A DNA stretch of 64,000 bases from NCBI GenBank assembly GCA_021773175.1, contig JAJFKO010000035.1:1-64000 (forward strand), read 5' to 3'. The position numbers were made by a program, and so were the translations under genes. The notes below the pieces were generated by a model, which was not told the origin of the DNA, ran no database searches, and saw only the letters and a list, made by a program, of their open reading frames with translations. Below, one piece after another: positions 7,662 through 22,600 of this stretch (its first letter is position 1; each line of letters begins with the position of its first letter). The DNA comes from Gammaproteobacteria bacterium (lineage in GTDB: Bacteria > Pseudomonadota > Gammaproteobacteria > JAJFKO01).

Positions 7662-10600
7662 ATGGGTGGTTTTGAAGTAGCCTTAGCAAAGATTAAGAGT
7701 AAGGAACAACGTTTTCGAGAAGCTGCTGGTAGATTTATTGCTAGCATTGTACGCAGTCCAAGTGCAAGTGATTTAGGTCCGCAAATTTGGGAAGAATTTC
7801 AGTTGCCCGAAAGCTATCGTTCGGTTTTACCTCCAACAAGATTACGTCAGCTAAATCCTCATCATCGTGATATAGCTCAGCATGGATATCACGACTTAAA
7901 GTTTCTTGATCCTAATATGACATCTGCTGATGATGTGCCTTATTTCCAATTATTGAATATGGTAATTAGGGACATAGCTTTTTTCCATTTGCTTAGAGGA
8001 GAGTTTATCGAGTCTTGGCAAGAATTTGCTAAGCATACTTCTCGAGTAGAACAAGACAAACAAGCATTATCTAACGAAGCAGCACCTGAGTGGGTGGCGG
8101 AACAGCAAAGAGATAATGTACCGATACTTAAGCTTGCTATTCATGAGGGTGTGGGTATTCAATATGTTGAGCCTGCTAGTCTTGCTCAAGGTACTGCGTT
8201 ATTACGCCAATATCGAGATGATGTTTTAGAAGAGACTGCAGCAAAAAGTCGCTATGATGCCCACAGAAGATTATTAGAATATGGTGTTAAATTATGTTCT
8301 ATTGAGAGTTGGGGAAATTGGATTGAGAATGCAAGAGAATTCCAAGGAAAAGCTGAGAATCGTTTTACTGGACAGTTGTCTTCAGAAGAATTAGAGCAGT
8401 TGCGTGATGAGGTCACTGGATTTAAAGCAACACCATTAATATTCTTGCGAAGTGATGAACTTATAGAAATTGCTTACGACTTTTTACCGAAACTCGAAGA
8501 AATGTGGTTGGTGCACGCTCGTAAACAATTCGTAGCCTTGGTAAAAGCTAAAGGTGTAAAGCCAACAGGAGATAGAGAGTTAGATGCAAAGTTTAGGAAA
8601 ATGCGCTCATGGCTTCAAAGAAAGACATCTTCTCCAACTATAGCAGCTGAATTTGCAAAAGTTGTTGAAGTTAACGTGTTACAACAAATTGAAAAAATGA
8701 TTGCGGATATTAAGCATGATCTCGCTATGGAAATGATGCGGCGCATAAAGCTAGGAGGTGGTGACCCGTATTATGATGACGCATTGCTAGATACATTAGA
8801 AAAAGTACGAGGTAGTGGTGCATTTGAATCTTCTTTAGAATTATTAGCAAGGCTGAAGAGTCGGGATAAAGCAGGAACTGCTAAACGTATTCAACAAGAA
8901 GCTAGAGACAAGACGTTTGTAGACTTAATTTTTCAAGATCGTAAAAAACATAATATATCTCATAGCAGAATGACTCAAGATAACATGTTAATCTTCATTC
9001 GTTTTATATTCACCGGTAATCATGGCGTGCCAATAGATGAAGATATTGTTCGGCAGTTCAGTACAAATTACCGTGGTGAGCAATTTGTTCGTTTTCGCGT
9101 GTCTGGAGGCTTAGTTTTACCGGAAAGAATATTAAGAATAAAAAACGCAAAAGGCCTTGTTATAGATAGACCAGAAGATACGGCTGGATCAAGTTCTGCT
9201 GTAGCAGCAGCTGCAGGTGATGCTATACGAGAAGAAAGAGTGCTTTCGTCAACTCAAGAAATTGATTTCAAAGAATTATTTAAACCCAACCCATTAGCTT
9301 CAATATTCAATCTTCAACGTAGTGTCAGAGAAGGTAAGCATAACCAAATTTGGGAACAATTTGTTTTGCTAAGCTATGCTGAGGCACAAATAATTTCTCA
9401 ATTAGATCATTATTCTGAGATGTGTCGGATCGCCCAAGATGTAATGCAAGACGGTGAACCAAGGAAAGATATTCCTCCACTGCCAACACATTTTGAAGAT
9501 TATCCGGCAATGCGCTGGCTCTTGCTGATGGAGTCAGTGTTAGATGAGGTTATTAATATCACCGGGTATGATCGAACAACGAAAGCAATTCCACGTAATA
9601 TGTTTATAAATATTATAGGAAGCAAGCTGGCTAGCATAGTAGCAGGAAGTGAAAATGCCGAATACTGGGTTTTATTAGCTAATTATATTACTGGGTTACG
9701 GCAAATTTTAGCAACCTATAAGAGACGAGTAGGGCGAGATATTATTCTGCGGTTAAATCGCAGTCTAAGCGCTTATACGGATAATATTCTAGAACAAAAA
9801 GAGCATGGACAAGCGGCTGAAGATACGGCTGTTAGTTTGGCAAGGACAGAGTTAGGAGCTTATGAGCAGTTTGTTGGTAGTTGTGAAACATTTTCTGCAG
9901 ATACTGCTGATGTAACGGCGAATGTTTACTCAACAGCTTTTGTTGCACAAAAAGATTTTGTCGCACAATTTCTTCATGCTCTTCATGATAGCCGAGTAGA
10001 TGGCGATGGTTATCATAGTGGCGGTTTTTATCAGAACAATGGCGATTTAAATATAGAAAAAGTACATCATCTAGCTGAGTTAGTAGGAATTTATAACTCT
10101 CCTGAAGAGTATCGAGCAATTGATTCCTTGAGGTGTATTATTGTTAATGGTGACTTGCCAGAAATCGATATATCTAGAATATATGATGCAGAAAGCTCAG
10201 ATAAATCCGCAGCTGAAAGAGCTCAAGATAAATTACAAGCAAAAAGAGCCTGTGCCCAGCCATTAGTGCAAACATTAATTATATTATTTAGTATGTATCA
10301 TATCAATGTTCGTGCAACAGAGGGTAATAAAGGCTTAACAATAGAGGCAGATGTTCAAGACGAAGTAGCACAATTAGCTACGCAATATCGTCAACGAGCA
10401 AGAAGCTTTTTATTAGGTAGAAAGGATACTAAAAGCGCTCAAGAAGATGCGGCTAGAAATTTATTAAAATTAGTCGTCGATTTATTTGTTTGTCGACAAT
10501 ACGAAGATGAGCGTAGTGAACGAGCATTTAAACTTATTAATGCTTTTGCTTCAGATGAAAAATGTGTTGCAATGCGAATTCGTTGGTATGAGGATGCGAG

Positions 10601-13600
10601 TGATTCACGAGAAGGCTTGTTTCGGGTGTTGCATGAAGCTTTACGCGCAAGTGTGTTTGCGCCTGTAGAGGTTGATTCACAACATGCTGTGACGGAACAG
10701 CATGCTCAGATAAGACATGGAATTGGCAGTTTACTTGCAGATTTAAGTTATCCTGCTGCGGATGAATATCGATATAAAAAAGGCGAGTCGAGGCCTCCTG
10801 GAGTTCAAGTTGGAGCGGTTAAATATGGACAGAATACAGATGACCATGTCCTACTGTTAAATGATGTCGCAATGGTTGCGGCAAATAAAACGCATGCGCT
10901 GAGTGTTGGCAGGTTATTTCTATTGCAATGGCGAGTGGCTCTATTACGCTTTGTTGCGGGAAATGACCATACTTATGATACGTTCTATCGCGATTTTGGT
11001 ATTACCGGTGACAAGCCTAATGCTGTCCAGCAAGATTTTGGTGAAGGTTTAAAGTTTAGTGCTTATCAGGCTAATAGATATGGTAATGTTTTAGGCGACC
11101 CTCGATTGCAAGCTTTTGAGCGTTTATTATTAGCTTGTCGAGCTGCACCAGAAGAAGCGATGACAGCATATGCAGTAAGATTATTGCGTTACTGTGTTGA
11201 TGCACAAGCTAATCCTAAGATTGAGCAGAGTTTAATTGGTCGCTTTATTGAGCTAAGTTTTGTTTGGAATAGAGCGGATGATGCATTATCTGGAGATCGT
11301 CGAGCTATTTTGTTTCGAACACGCAAGTTTAGTCGCTCACAAATTCAAGAATTGTTGGATATTGCGAAAGATCCTGCGTTAATTAAAGACCCTGTGGTAT
11401 TAAATTTTTTGATATGGTTAGTTAAAACAAGCCATGATCCTAATGCTTTTGAAGTTTTGCGAGAAGCACGTTATCAATTGTTAAATTATTTCTTTAGTGA
11501 GGAGGCAACACTACCATTAGTTGATGTTGATGGAACTACTCGAGAACAAAGTCTTACTACAATCTTTGGGCGTTGGGAACAAGAGCAACGATCTGAGCCG
11601 ATGGCAAGATGTCTACATACAAGTATCCAGTTGCAGAGTGATACGACAGGGCGAAAGGCAATATGCCCACAGTTTACTTTATTGCTAGCGGTATGGGATG
11701 AACTGAATGATATTTTAGGTGCAACGATACCGTATAATAATATCGAACAATATTGTGAGATCGGCAGACGTATATTCAAAGAAGCATTTTCAGAGGCAGC
11801 ACAATGGGATCCAGAAAAACATGAGCTTAATGACGAAGGTTTGCCTCTTACGGCACAAAAAACCTTATCACTAGAAGTCGCAGCTTTACCTACTGCGATG
11901 CAGGGATTATCGGATTATCATTTACCACGATTAATTACTAAATATTTAATTCCACCGGCTGACCGTCGCGGCATGACATTTGATCCCGTGCATAGTGTGC
12001 ATTTTGTTGTATTGCGCCATTTTGTTGCTAGTGACGATATGAATATACTCCAGGTTGGTGATAGTGATGAGGCTACAATCTATCGCAATCGGCTTCTTCA
12101 AGGCCGTACTCCACAAGTTTTAACTGCTGGTGGCAGACCGGTAGATATCAGTAACATTATGGAAATGCAGTTTGTGGCATTAAATAGCCAACAGCAGTTA
12201 TTAACTGGAAGAAGCGTGCCTGATCTAGAGACAAAATATGGTGATCCACAAACCATCATAGAATATAGATTAACATTATTAGCTCAGAGTACTGTTACTG
12301 ACTATAGTGCTGCAGAAATTTTAAATTTAACGGATTTAATAAGATCTGAAATAGGAACTGATATAGCAAGATACGAAAATGTGGGTAAATTAGAGTTTCT
12401 ATGTTCTGATGCGGCATATATACCTTTACTGGTTAAAGTGACATTACTCTATTTGTTAATTCGTTTTGTCGCTGAAAAAGGTATTGATCTTGATTCTCAT
12501 CTTGCTGTGCGCTATCAACATCTGCCTGTATTAATGTCTAAACTAAAAACGCAAATAATGCGGGGGTTTGGTAGTGAGTTATCTTATTTTCCTAATATGG
12601 CTAATATTCCAGCCAGGAAGATTGAGCATTATTGTCAGCTCTTATTGGGTGCTGATTATGTAGCTATGCTTGAGATGCAAGAGTTTTTGTTGGAAGACCC
12701 TGCTGCTATGGAAGTTCAAGGTAAGGTTCTGCAGCAGTTTCAGCGCAAAGTCGTTGGCTTATTGAGTGAAATGTATTATACGCTCTCAACATATGTCACC
12801 ACTGAAGTCGCGAATGTTGAGAGCTATGATTATGATGAGGCTCGGCCAACAGATACTATTTTACCGCGCAAGCATTTCTTCAATGTTGTCTTTGATTATT
12901 TTCCTGAGGAATTACAACGTAAAGCTTGTGTGAGCTTAGTGGAATATTTATTAAAACCAGATCTTAATAGGAAGCAGGTTAGCATTCGCTCTGCTGATAA
13001 AATAAGAAGAGAGAATCAGTGCTTTAGAAATGGCTCTGACAGCAGAAGTATGTTTCTTTTTATTCAATTGCTAACAGATAGGCGCAGTCCCTATCGAATG
13101 ATTTTTACTCAAGGTGAGTTTCAAAGCATGCTTAGTGCGGTAAGACGCGCCGATGTATCTGACTTTATTGTTTATCAACTAATGGTATTGCTTGCTGACA
13201 TTGCTCATCATGAGAATATGGTTATCAGAAGTATTGACGATCCCAAAACAAAGCCTAAAAAGAAAGGCCAACTTACTTTAAGAGACTTTCCTCTTGATTT
13301 TGTGAGTAATGATACCGCCTTATTACGCCAATATCTATTTGAGAGAATTAAATGGTTAATCTATACACTCAGCAGTTATTTTGCGGATAAAAGATTATCA
13401 TTAGAACCACAAGAGAAACGGGCCTTGCAACTATATGCTGAAAAAGGTGGCTTTGTCTTTGAATGGGTGACAGATACTAACTCGGCATTACGTAGAGCCG
13501 TTACAGATGCATGTATGAGAGGTAGTAAGCCTGATCTTGAGCTGGAGCAGAAAGTAGTAGCGCGTATCACTGAAACAGACAATACACCTCTTATGCGCAA

Positions 13601-16600
13601 GACTATTATTGAACAGTTAGAGCAGATCTATACTGGTGGTTTAACGTCTGTGCAAAGGGTGCTGGAGTTAATTCTTGCTCTTCAAAAGGCTGATACTAGA
13701 CATGGAATATTACAAGAGATCACGTCTACTGATACTGGTAGAGCGGTAACAGCTTCAAACCGTTTTGATAAGCTATGGGATAAACTTCAGAGGTCTGATG
13801 AGCCGATTCTCCCTAATATTTTATCTGAGCAACTACAAGATCCTGCGCGTAGTGAAGTAAAGGATTCAAGAACTCGAGATATAGTACTTGAAAGAGTGCA
13901 GTCCAATATACGGGATCTATTTCAATCGAATGATCCCCGGCATGTTCGATTGGCTATCAAACTGACAAGAAATATTTGGGGCTTTATCCGTACTGCACCT
14001 AGGATTCGGAAATTTTATGAAGACCTAGCTGCTGGCGCAGCACGACCTTATTCTGATGATGATTTACGAATAATACATCATCCTTTTGTTCTCGCTACTC
14101 GTCTTCTCGATGAAGATAATGAGATGCAAACCAGGTACGAGATTAGATGGCAACACGAGAATGTTATGGTAGATGGCGTAACAGTTTCAAGACGTAAAGA
14201 ACAGGTAGGACAGTATTTTATAGCACATCCTGGAGAGAATAAATGGTTACGCGAGCTCACAAGGTTTATTGCTAGCCAGTTAACTAAACTTTACACGCTC
14301 ATGGTTATGAGTGGGGATACTGCACTAATAGATGATTTCTTAACATTGGTTGCAACGAATTTAGCAACGGTTAACGTTGGGCATAGTGACATTGAGTATG
14401 CTGCTGTAACAAGTGGTAGTGATGTTACACTTGAAACTGCACAAAGAGTATTTGCTGAGTATGAGGAGGCCAAAAGAGCCGATGCTGCTGCTAGAGAACC
14501 ATTTATTAGAACAACAACGGGTGAGACAAGTGCGGGTAAAACATTAGGTATTGCATTTGATGATATGTTGCGTATATTTCGCAACGGTCTTCCGCAAGGA
14601 TTTAATTTTGAAAGATTCTGTGCTACAGCAAGATATTTGTTAGTTCGCCTTGATGAAACAACATTAAGGTCTCCGGGCGACACTTCATCTTCAAACTTTC
14701 TTGATGCCTTTAGCTTAATACATGAACGCTTAGCCGCAATCTTCAGTTTTGAGTATTTGCGTAGCATAGAACAAGAATTAGCTGCATTAGATTACGATGA
14801 TATTTATCGTGAAACTTGGGAAACCACGGATGGGCTTTCAGCCGATGCTTTAGAGAGGCGGGCAAGGAGTGAATTTGAAGAAAAGCAAAAAGAGCTTAAC
14901 CTAAAATATAAAGCTGCAAAGACAAACAGTGAGAGTGCAGTTTTTGGGGAAGGTGCATTACTATTTTACGCAATGGCAAATATTCTAATTGCTGCAGACG
15001 AGCGTGCGCAATATACGGAACAATTGCAGTCCCTAGTTAAGCTTGCGATTGAGAATGTCAGAAAGTTTCTACATCAAGGTGGTGAGCACTATAGACAAGC
15101 ATTTGTACTTATTTTTGCTTTAACCCAGAAGCGATTGCCAGAGCCTATTCAGGAAAATCAAGTTATACGCCTTCAAGCTATAAGAGTAACATTATCTGAT
15201 TCAGGACTAGATCCCATTCAGACTATTGGGACGATGGTTATTGCAGCAGCAAGAGCCATCGAGAAGAAATTAAATAAAGATTTTACAGAAGAAAATCGAA
15301 GAGAATATTTTGATTTTCTTAAGCTAGCAAGACTTTGTTATTTTGGCGCTAAGACTATAGACGACGGGGTTGTTTGGGCGCAGTTAAAAGAACTTTCAAC
15401 AAGCTTGCTGAGTACTACAGTAGGAAAACCTGGTTATGCTCAGTTTCTGTTGGAAATTAGAAAAAACTTTAAAGCTGCAGATCAACAAGAAGAACTTCAA
15501 GAGGTTATGACCTTTGTTCGAAATCTGGACTCTAAAGAGATGCCGAGCGTGGCGCTCGGTGATGAGGGAGCAGATGGCGCCGATGCTGCCGTAAGCGAAA
15601 TATCATTATTACAGAGAATGACATTATCTGCAGATGTTGATATTGAGCCATTACTCAAAGAACTTGTTAGATTCTATTTGCTGTTAAGTGGTTGCAAAAC
15701 GAAACTTGAGATTGAATTGGCAGATAGAGATATTAGTGCGGCAAGGAGGGCTGAGGCCAACTCTAGATTAAGCGAGGTAAGTAAGTTTTGCGACTTATGT
15801 CAAGATCATATTTTCACTCTAATTACTGTTTTAGCAAATAAGATTGAAGATAAAAAAGCTAAAGAACTTTTCGTCACAGAAAAAATCAATGGTATTGCCA
15901 CACAACTATTTTCTGTAAAAGCAGAAGACTTAAATCTTAACCCTAGATTTGCTACCCCAATACTTCTAGAAAATGCGTTATTGTTTTTTGCTCGAGCTGC
16001 TCATCTAGGTATGCAACAGCCTCATGCTGTTGCTGACGACGTTGAAGCACATAAAAGTATGCATCTCACTAGGATGCAAGACTTAAAAGAACATCTCTTA
16101 TCGCCAGCAGTTAGTTTTTACCAGAAGCACATACTCTCTATTCGTGATCATGGCTTGGCAGGTATCGAGCGTAGACAAGCCACTCTAGAGCACGATAAAG
16201 TGCGTTTAACTCAGACTGCCGGCAAATTAGAAGAGTTAGAGGGAATGCTTAGCAGAGCAGAGTTTTTACAATGCTATGAATTGGTTGCGGGCTATACCCG
16301 TGCATTACCTCTGTTAACTAACCGGCTTGATGAAGATTTCAATGTACCTCTACGACAAATCAGTATTGATGACTTGCGCTTGATAGTTTTTCTAAAGTTA
16401 GTTAGAAAAGTAGCGGCTATTAAGGGTACTAGTCTAAGTAAAGAAGCAACTCAATATGTAACTTCTTGGCCGACAGTGTTGACAATGTCGCCGCAGGAAA
16501 GAGCGTCGCTAGTTAGTGTTTTTTTTACTTCTGTTATGCAGGAGTTGAATATTTCAGATGATTACGAGTTGAGAGATTCACACCCTGAGTTGCATGCTCT

Positions 16601-19600
16601 AATTGCTCGCATGATAACAACAATGACAAAAGATGAAGCTGAATTCCTGCCTATCTTGGGAGAAGAGCTCGGCGAGGGTGTAGAGTCAAGCATAGCCGTG
16701 TTCAATCAATCTATTGACACTGTTTTAGTCGCTTACGCTAACATGCTTTTAGAAGAGCTTAGCGAAGAGATGAGGCAAGCATGCTTATATATAAATATTC
16801 CTCTAGCTCTGAGCATCATAAAAGATTTTATCACCAGATGTTGGCAAGATGTACAAGGCTCTAAAGAAGAAGATATTCAACTGCTAATTACTCAGCTGGA
16901 CCTACAGCAAGTTATCTGTTTCAGTCAACGACCAGAAGACGAGGACGCAGAGTTCTTAGCTCAAAAGGTTCGGGCCATCGTTACAACTATTGTTACGGCA
17001 GAGCCCGCAATGCTACAAGCTGATATGCGAGAAAAAGCTGCAGCCATGAAATTGCAAGCCGAATCTTTACAAACTGACGTCGCTGCGTTAAAGCCAGAAA
17101 TCGAAAGTATCAAATATATACTTCGACAAGGTGAGCAAGTAATGCGAGATAATCTGGTGGCTGAAATGTTTAGTAGCAAAGACTTACATGTCATTTTAGA
17201 GGAATTAAAACAAAAATATTTTGGCAAGCTTGATTTGTTGACGGACTTTTTTATTCGTCAAGGAGAGAGCTTAGACAAAGAAAGTGTGCGGCATCACTAT
17301 TGGTCGACACTTATAAAAAGTGTTTTTTCCGATGGAAATGATGTTGCTGCATTTGCTTCACTTTATGCAGAGACCTTTGGCAAGCTTGAACCGGCTGGGG
17401 GATTTTTGACTGCTATTGCGCACCAGAAGGAGGGCTTATTTACTGCAGTAGAAAAATATTTTACGCTAGATGCATCAGTAGTCAGAGCGGCAATTCTACA
17501 AAAATTTGAGTTAATCATTGCAGAAGAAAATATTGGCATCATAATTACTATGTTGAAAATGATGATAGCAAATATGTTTTTTGAGCAATTAAGACATTCA
17601 GCGAAGAGCAATCCAGCCGATCAGAGCGTGGCGCAAAGAGTAACATTCTTTATGACTAATTATGGATTGATGTCTAATGCTAATCTTTGTCAGATAGCGT
17701 CTAAGTATACAGAGGTAGACGCTAGTTCAGCTCTTACTTTTAGTGCGTTTATTGAAGCTGTTATTGCTAGCATAATGCAAGGTTGGCAACCTTCTATAGT
17801 TCTGATGGTGGCAGATTTTAACAGGAATCAAGAAGCACTCAAGCAAGGCGTGGTTGCTTATCAGGGCAGGATAGCAATAGAAGAACATCGTTATGATTGT
17901 GATGTCGCAAGAGTTCAAGCATATGTTGGATTCAACGGCGAGATTATTCTATTTTCTTTAGTTAAATATTTAACTAAAGATAATTTAATGATTTTACCTG
18001 CTATAGCTATTTACAATATATTACGACAAGTTGTAGTGGCGACAGTAACTGATGCCCGCAACAAAAGCATATATTCGCGTGACGATAGACTAACTATTGT
18101 TTTATCACATATCTTCAGTCACTTAGCTGATACTATATTGCCTCATTGTATTGGTAAGGAAGGTAGAACCGGTACTTACTCTTTGCTAAAGGAGATAATG
18201 TCCTATTTTTATCTTTATTGCGGAAATATTAATGTTGGAATGCCTACATCCCGAGGGCTAATTCAAACATTAAGTAGACAACTGAGCCTATTTCTCAAGA
18301 GAGATTTACTGCAGGCTGATGATGTTAATGAGCGGCCTCGAATAGATGAAACGGTTAGACTGATTAAGGCTGTTTGTGAGAAGCCGCAAGCTTATGATTC
18401 TACTAATAGAGCGCATTCAACGGCTTTTCAAAACATTGTAAGAGCTGGTGCCTGGCAAGGCTTGGCGAATGTCATTATTGAGTATCTGAGAACAAAATTC
18501 GATGCGTTTAATATAAGTTATCAACATAACCCAACTATGGATAAAGGAGATTTAGTTAACTTGCTGTCATTTTTGCGAGCGATTTATGAGAGCGTACCTG
18601 CGGAATTCTTACATTTAATTCAAGAAACAACCCAGTATATTGTTGATGAAATGACAAATTTTGATGCGGACTTGAACATGGCAGATCTCGATTATAGCAA
18701 TGATTTCGGGGCACTCGCTGGTTGGATATGTCAATATGCTGATCCTCAGCTTGCACGATATACACGAAATAGAGCTATTAGTTATGTGGATTCTTTATTG
18801 GGCAGCAGGAGTAATACTGCTCTACGATGCAGAGCGGTCTTATTTATAGAAAAAATTTCCCCTGCCCGAACAGAGTATAAAAGACAAGAGCGTTCATATG
18901 GAAGATGGCAGGCAGGGATGTTGTTATCAAGAGTACACAATGTTGCTGATGAGGAGTATAGGAGCTTAAGAGCCGCATTTGAGGGTGTTGTACTTCGCAA
19001 TTTAGCTTTATTTGTTAATGACACCACTGTCGTAAGTAATCTAACAACAATGGCTAAGAAGACATTTAGTCATGAGACGGTGGAAAAGATCTTTCGTAAT
19101 ACTGCTGCGCTAACACAAAAAGTGAGTAGAAATGTTAGTGTGGCAATAACTGCTTTATTGCTGGTATTGGAAGATGTTAGTGCGAGAGAGGCGTTAATCA
19201 GCAGCATTGGTGACTTTAATCTTGAGAGCGGAATATCACCTTTTTCTCATGCGGTATATTCAGGGAAGTATAACGTAGACTTAGACCCTATTATAAAAGC
19301 TTTATCCGCACCACAGATAAAATCATTGCTACAATTTATTGAGAATAAAATTCACGGGGATAATTCGGTAGAACTAACGTTTGCTCGAAAAATTTATGCG
19401 TATTATGAGCCAATACTCACGTTGACTCGAGAATATTGGTGGGATACTGATGATTTTACTGCTATCAAATCACAACGGTGTCTTGCTGATTTAGACAGAT
19501 ACTTTGGCCGCAAGTTAGAGGTGAATATTTCTAGACATAGAGATGTACAAATATATGAAGAAGATACGGCTCGAAGCATTGAGTTCGCGAGTGAAGTACT

Positions 19601-22600
19601 TCTCAATGGTTCAGAGCGACAACAAGCCTATCTTCGAGAAAGTATTCTAAAGGGCAATGGAAAATTTAGAATAAATTTCATGGTTTTTCACGGTGGAGAA
19701 AGCTTACGGCTCTTTGCGCATATGGCTAATGTCTTAGCTTATTATTACAATAAGCCTAGCGAATTTCAAATACTGAGTGGCCGCTCTCATGGACAATTAC
19801 CGTATAAAAAGAGTGTTGAGGTTGGTGGGATTGTATATAAGGATTTATCAACATTAATGCAAAATGTTGCCAAAGCAAAAGGCCTCGGCGACAGTCAATA
19901 CTATCAAAGCCTACGACAACATTTTATAAACATACTGCGGCTTCTTGAGGCTGCTATGCTAGAACCAGAGGATAACGCTACACTTAATCGATCACATCGA
20001 AAAAGTATAATAACGTATTACTTTCTGTTAATTACGGCAATTAAAACTGAATTATATAAAGACCAAGACCCTCAAAAAGGTACAAGCTTTGCTAATGATT
20101 ATCCTTTATTAAATGCGGAATTGGTTTTAGTAGAAGTGCGGACACTAGCAGCTCCTGCGGCGGCTACTAGCAGTGCCTCTACCGATGGTGCAAGAGAAAA
20201 AAGGCGAGAAAAAGAGCTAGCGGCTTCATCAGTTGACACAAGATCAGCATGGGAAGCGATATTACAGCGTGGAGCGGCTGTTCAAAAGCATGAATATCAG
20301 CAATTAACAGGTAAAGCAATAGAAGAAAAGCAAGCTGCTAAAAGCGGATTACTCATTGGTCTAGGTGGTATAGGTCGAAGAGCTCAGCGCGTAAAAGAGG
20401 GTGCGGCAGCAGTCCGCAACGCATGGCGAGGTGGTGCTGCTAGTGCGGATGAGTTACTACGGCCCCCTAAGGTGGATGAGCCAGCACAACATTGGTTAAA
20501 TCCTTATCCATGGCAATCAGCAGACAAATTCTGGGGAGAATTATATTTGGCTCTGCGGGGTATTTGTGATGTTAAAAAAGTACATAAAAATTTATTACAA
20601 CTATTAAAGGCACAATTAGCGCTCTTGCAAAAACGTTCAACAAGTCTTAACCCAAAATCTAGGGATAGTTTATTAAGAATATATCGCAACGTATTCAACG
20701 TATTAGGACCACCCGCTGCTGGTATAGTCGCTGCTGACCATAAGCAAAGATATCATGAGGCAAGTAAAGAGTGGAGGGAAATTTTTGTAAGCCTTGACAG
20801 CACATTAAGTTCTATATGCACGAAAAAGTTGGAATCTTTAATCGGTTCACGAGACAAGCTTGTTGAACAACGGATATTAATCTCTGAGTTATTTAAAAGC
20901 TGCGAATTTCTATCTTTCATTTTAGGGCTTGCAGAAATTGACTCTAGAGATCAAGTTCAAAATTTAAGAAAGAGTGTTAGCACACTTATCGATGCGCTTT
21001 TGAGGGTATTGGCCGTCTGGCTAAGTTCTGAAAGCATTCCATTTCATGAAGAAATGGAAGCCAGCGATGTGATTTTGCCAGTTAAGTTACACATCATGGT
21101 AATGAAGTTAGGTGATGGTCAGCAACGAACTCGGTTACGGGGTATGGAAAGACATTGTTATAGCGCGTATCAAAGTAAATTTTCTAAAAGTAGTTCCGCT
21201 GTGCAAGGTATATATAAAGCCATGGGTAATGCTTATCTATGTTTACTGTTTTTGAAGATAGGAACCACAGAACAACAGCGACTTTGTGCTATGCGTGTAT
21301 TAAGAGTTGATAATAAGAAGACCATAAAAAGTTATAGATTTTCTTTCGTTGCCAAGCCTTTTCCTGAGGCTTTTCAAAGTGAAATGGAGCGTTATTTACG
21401 GATTGAGTTAAGTCAGTTATATGAGGAGTTATCACCTCTTGTTCAGCAGGCTGAAGCACAACGCAGAGCGGCTAATGATAGTAAGGTGACTAGCGGATCG
21501 GCAAGTGGCCATGGTAGTGGACACGACACACCATCGCCAAGTTCAGGTGGTGAGCATAGTCCTGATAACAGTTTGGCTTCAGGTGACCCTACGGCAGCTT
21601 TGATTAAGTTAGCAAAAGAACGGGATGCAAAAGCAAGTCAAGCAGTGCGAGAAGGCAACGCTGAAAAATCGAAGAGATTATTGGATGCACTAAAAACGCC
21701 ATTAAGTGTTAAGGAGAAGAATAGAATCAAAACTTTTCAGGCGATTAGTGCAGAGGATCAGGTTGCATTTAAACTGTTACCTGTTGATTACTCTAAAGCT
21801 CTTGCTGAAGCTGTCCGTCAATTTATAATGGCAGCAACTAGCGGTGTTGATTTAAACGCTAGAAAAAAGTTTGTTAATAAGAATTATACTACGATTTTTG
21901 GCAGCGTAAATTTAGGTTCTACTCAAAGGTCTAAAACATTTGCTGATATTGTTACAGCGGCGGAGGCTGCGAGAAGAGTTGAATTGCCAATTCTTATGCT
22001 ATTTACAGGGGTGCTTACAAATCTAGAACGGTGGGCGTTAACAGGTGAAAAGCTGCGACAAGATTTTTGGACTGCAATAAGTTTAGAAGTTAATGGCTTA
22101 GCTGGTAATAACATCGCTGAGAAATCATCAAGCCTTTTACACGCATTAGAGCGTTTAAGTGATGGCAACATTAAGCGTAGAATTTTACAAGCAATTGAAA
22201 AATTCTTGTTTGCAGCTGAGAGTAAAGATGACTTAGAAGCACGGAGACAATATGTTATTGAGCATTGTCGTCAATTTATCGATCCTCAGATAAACGAAGG
22301 AACATTTGAATCAAGACAGCTGATTCCGTATCCGTTGCAACAAGATTCAGATGCTCCACATCAAGCTGGTAGAGGAGCAAGACGTCGACAAATGTATTTT
22401 CCTGGTTGGGTTGACGCTATTGCAGCGAGGAAGAGAAATGATTTTTCTCCTGAGAAAGCTAAATCTACGCGTCCTGCAGGGCGTGGTGAATCTTATCCTG
22501 GAGGTACAGCAAGTTTGAGTCCAGGTTTAGGTTCAGGAGCAGAATTTGACAGCATGGCTGATATGTTTGGATTAATGTCAGGAGCTTTGCCAGAAGTAAA

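Noticed and set aside
13230-13275. [10 protein letters not shown] in the giant protein as a nuclear localisation signal
   Set aside because: A short basic run in a very long protein is expected by chance; nothing else supports nuclear targeting.
14291-14767. A 158-codon minus-strand frame inside the giant gene
   Set aside because: Antisense shadow: Ser/Asn-rich composition without motifs and no ribosome site.
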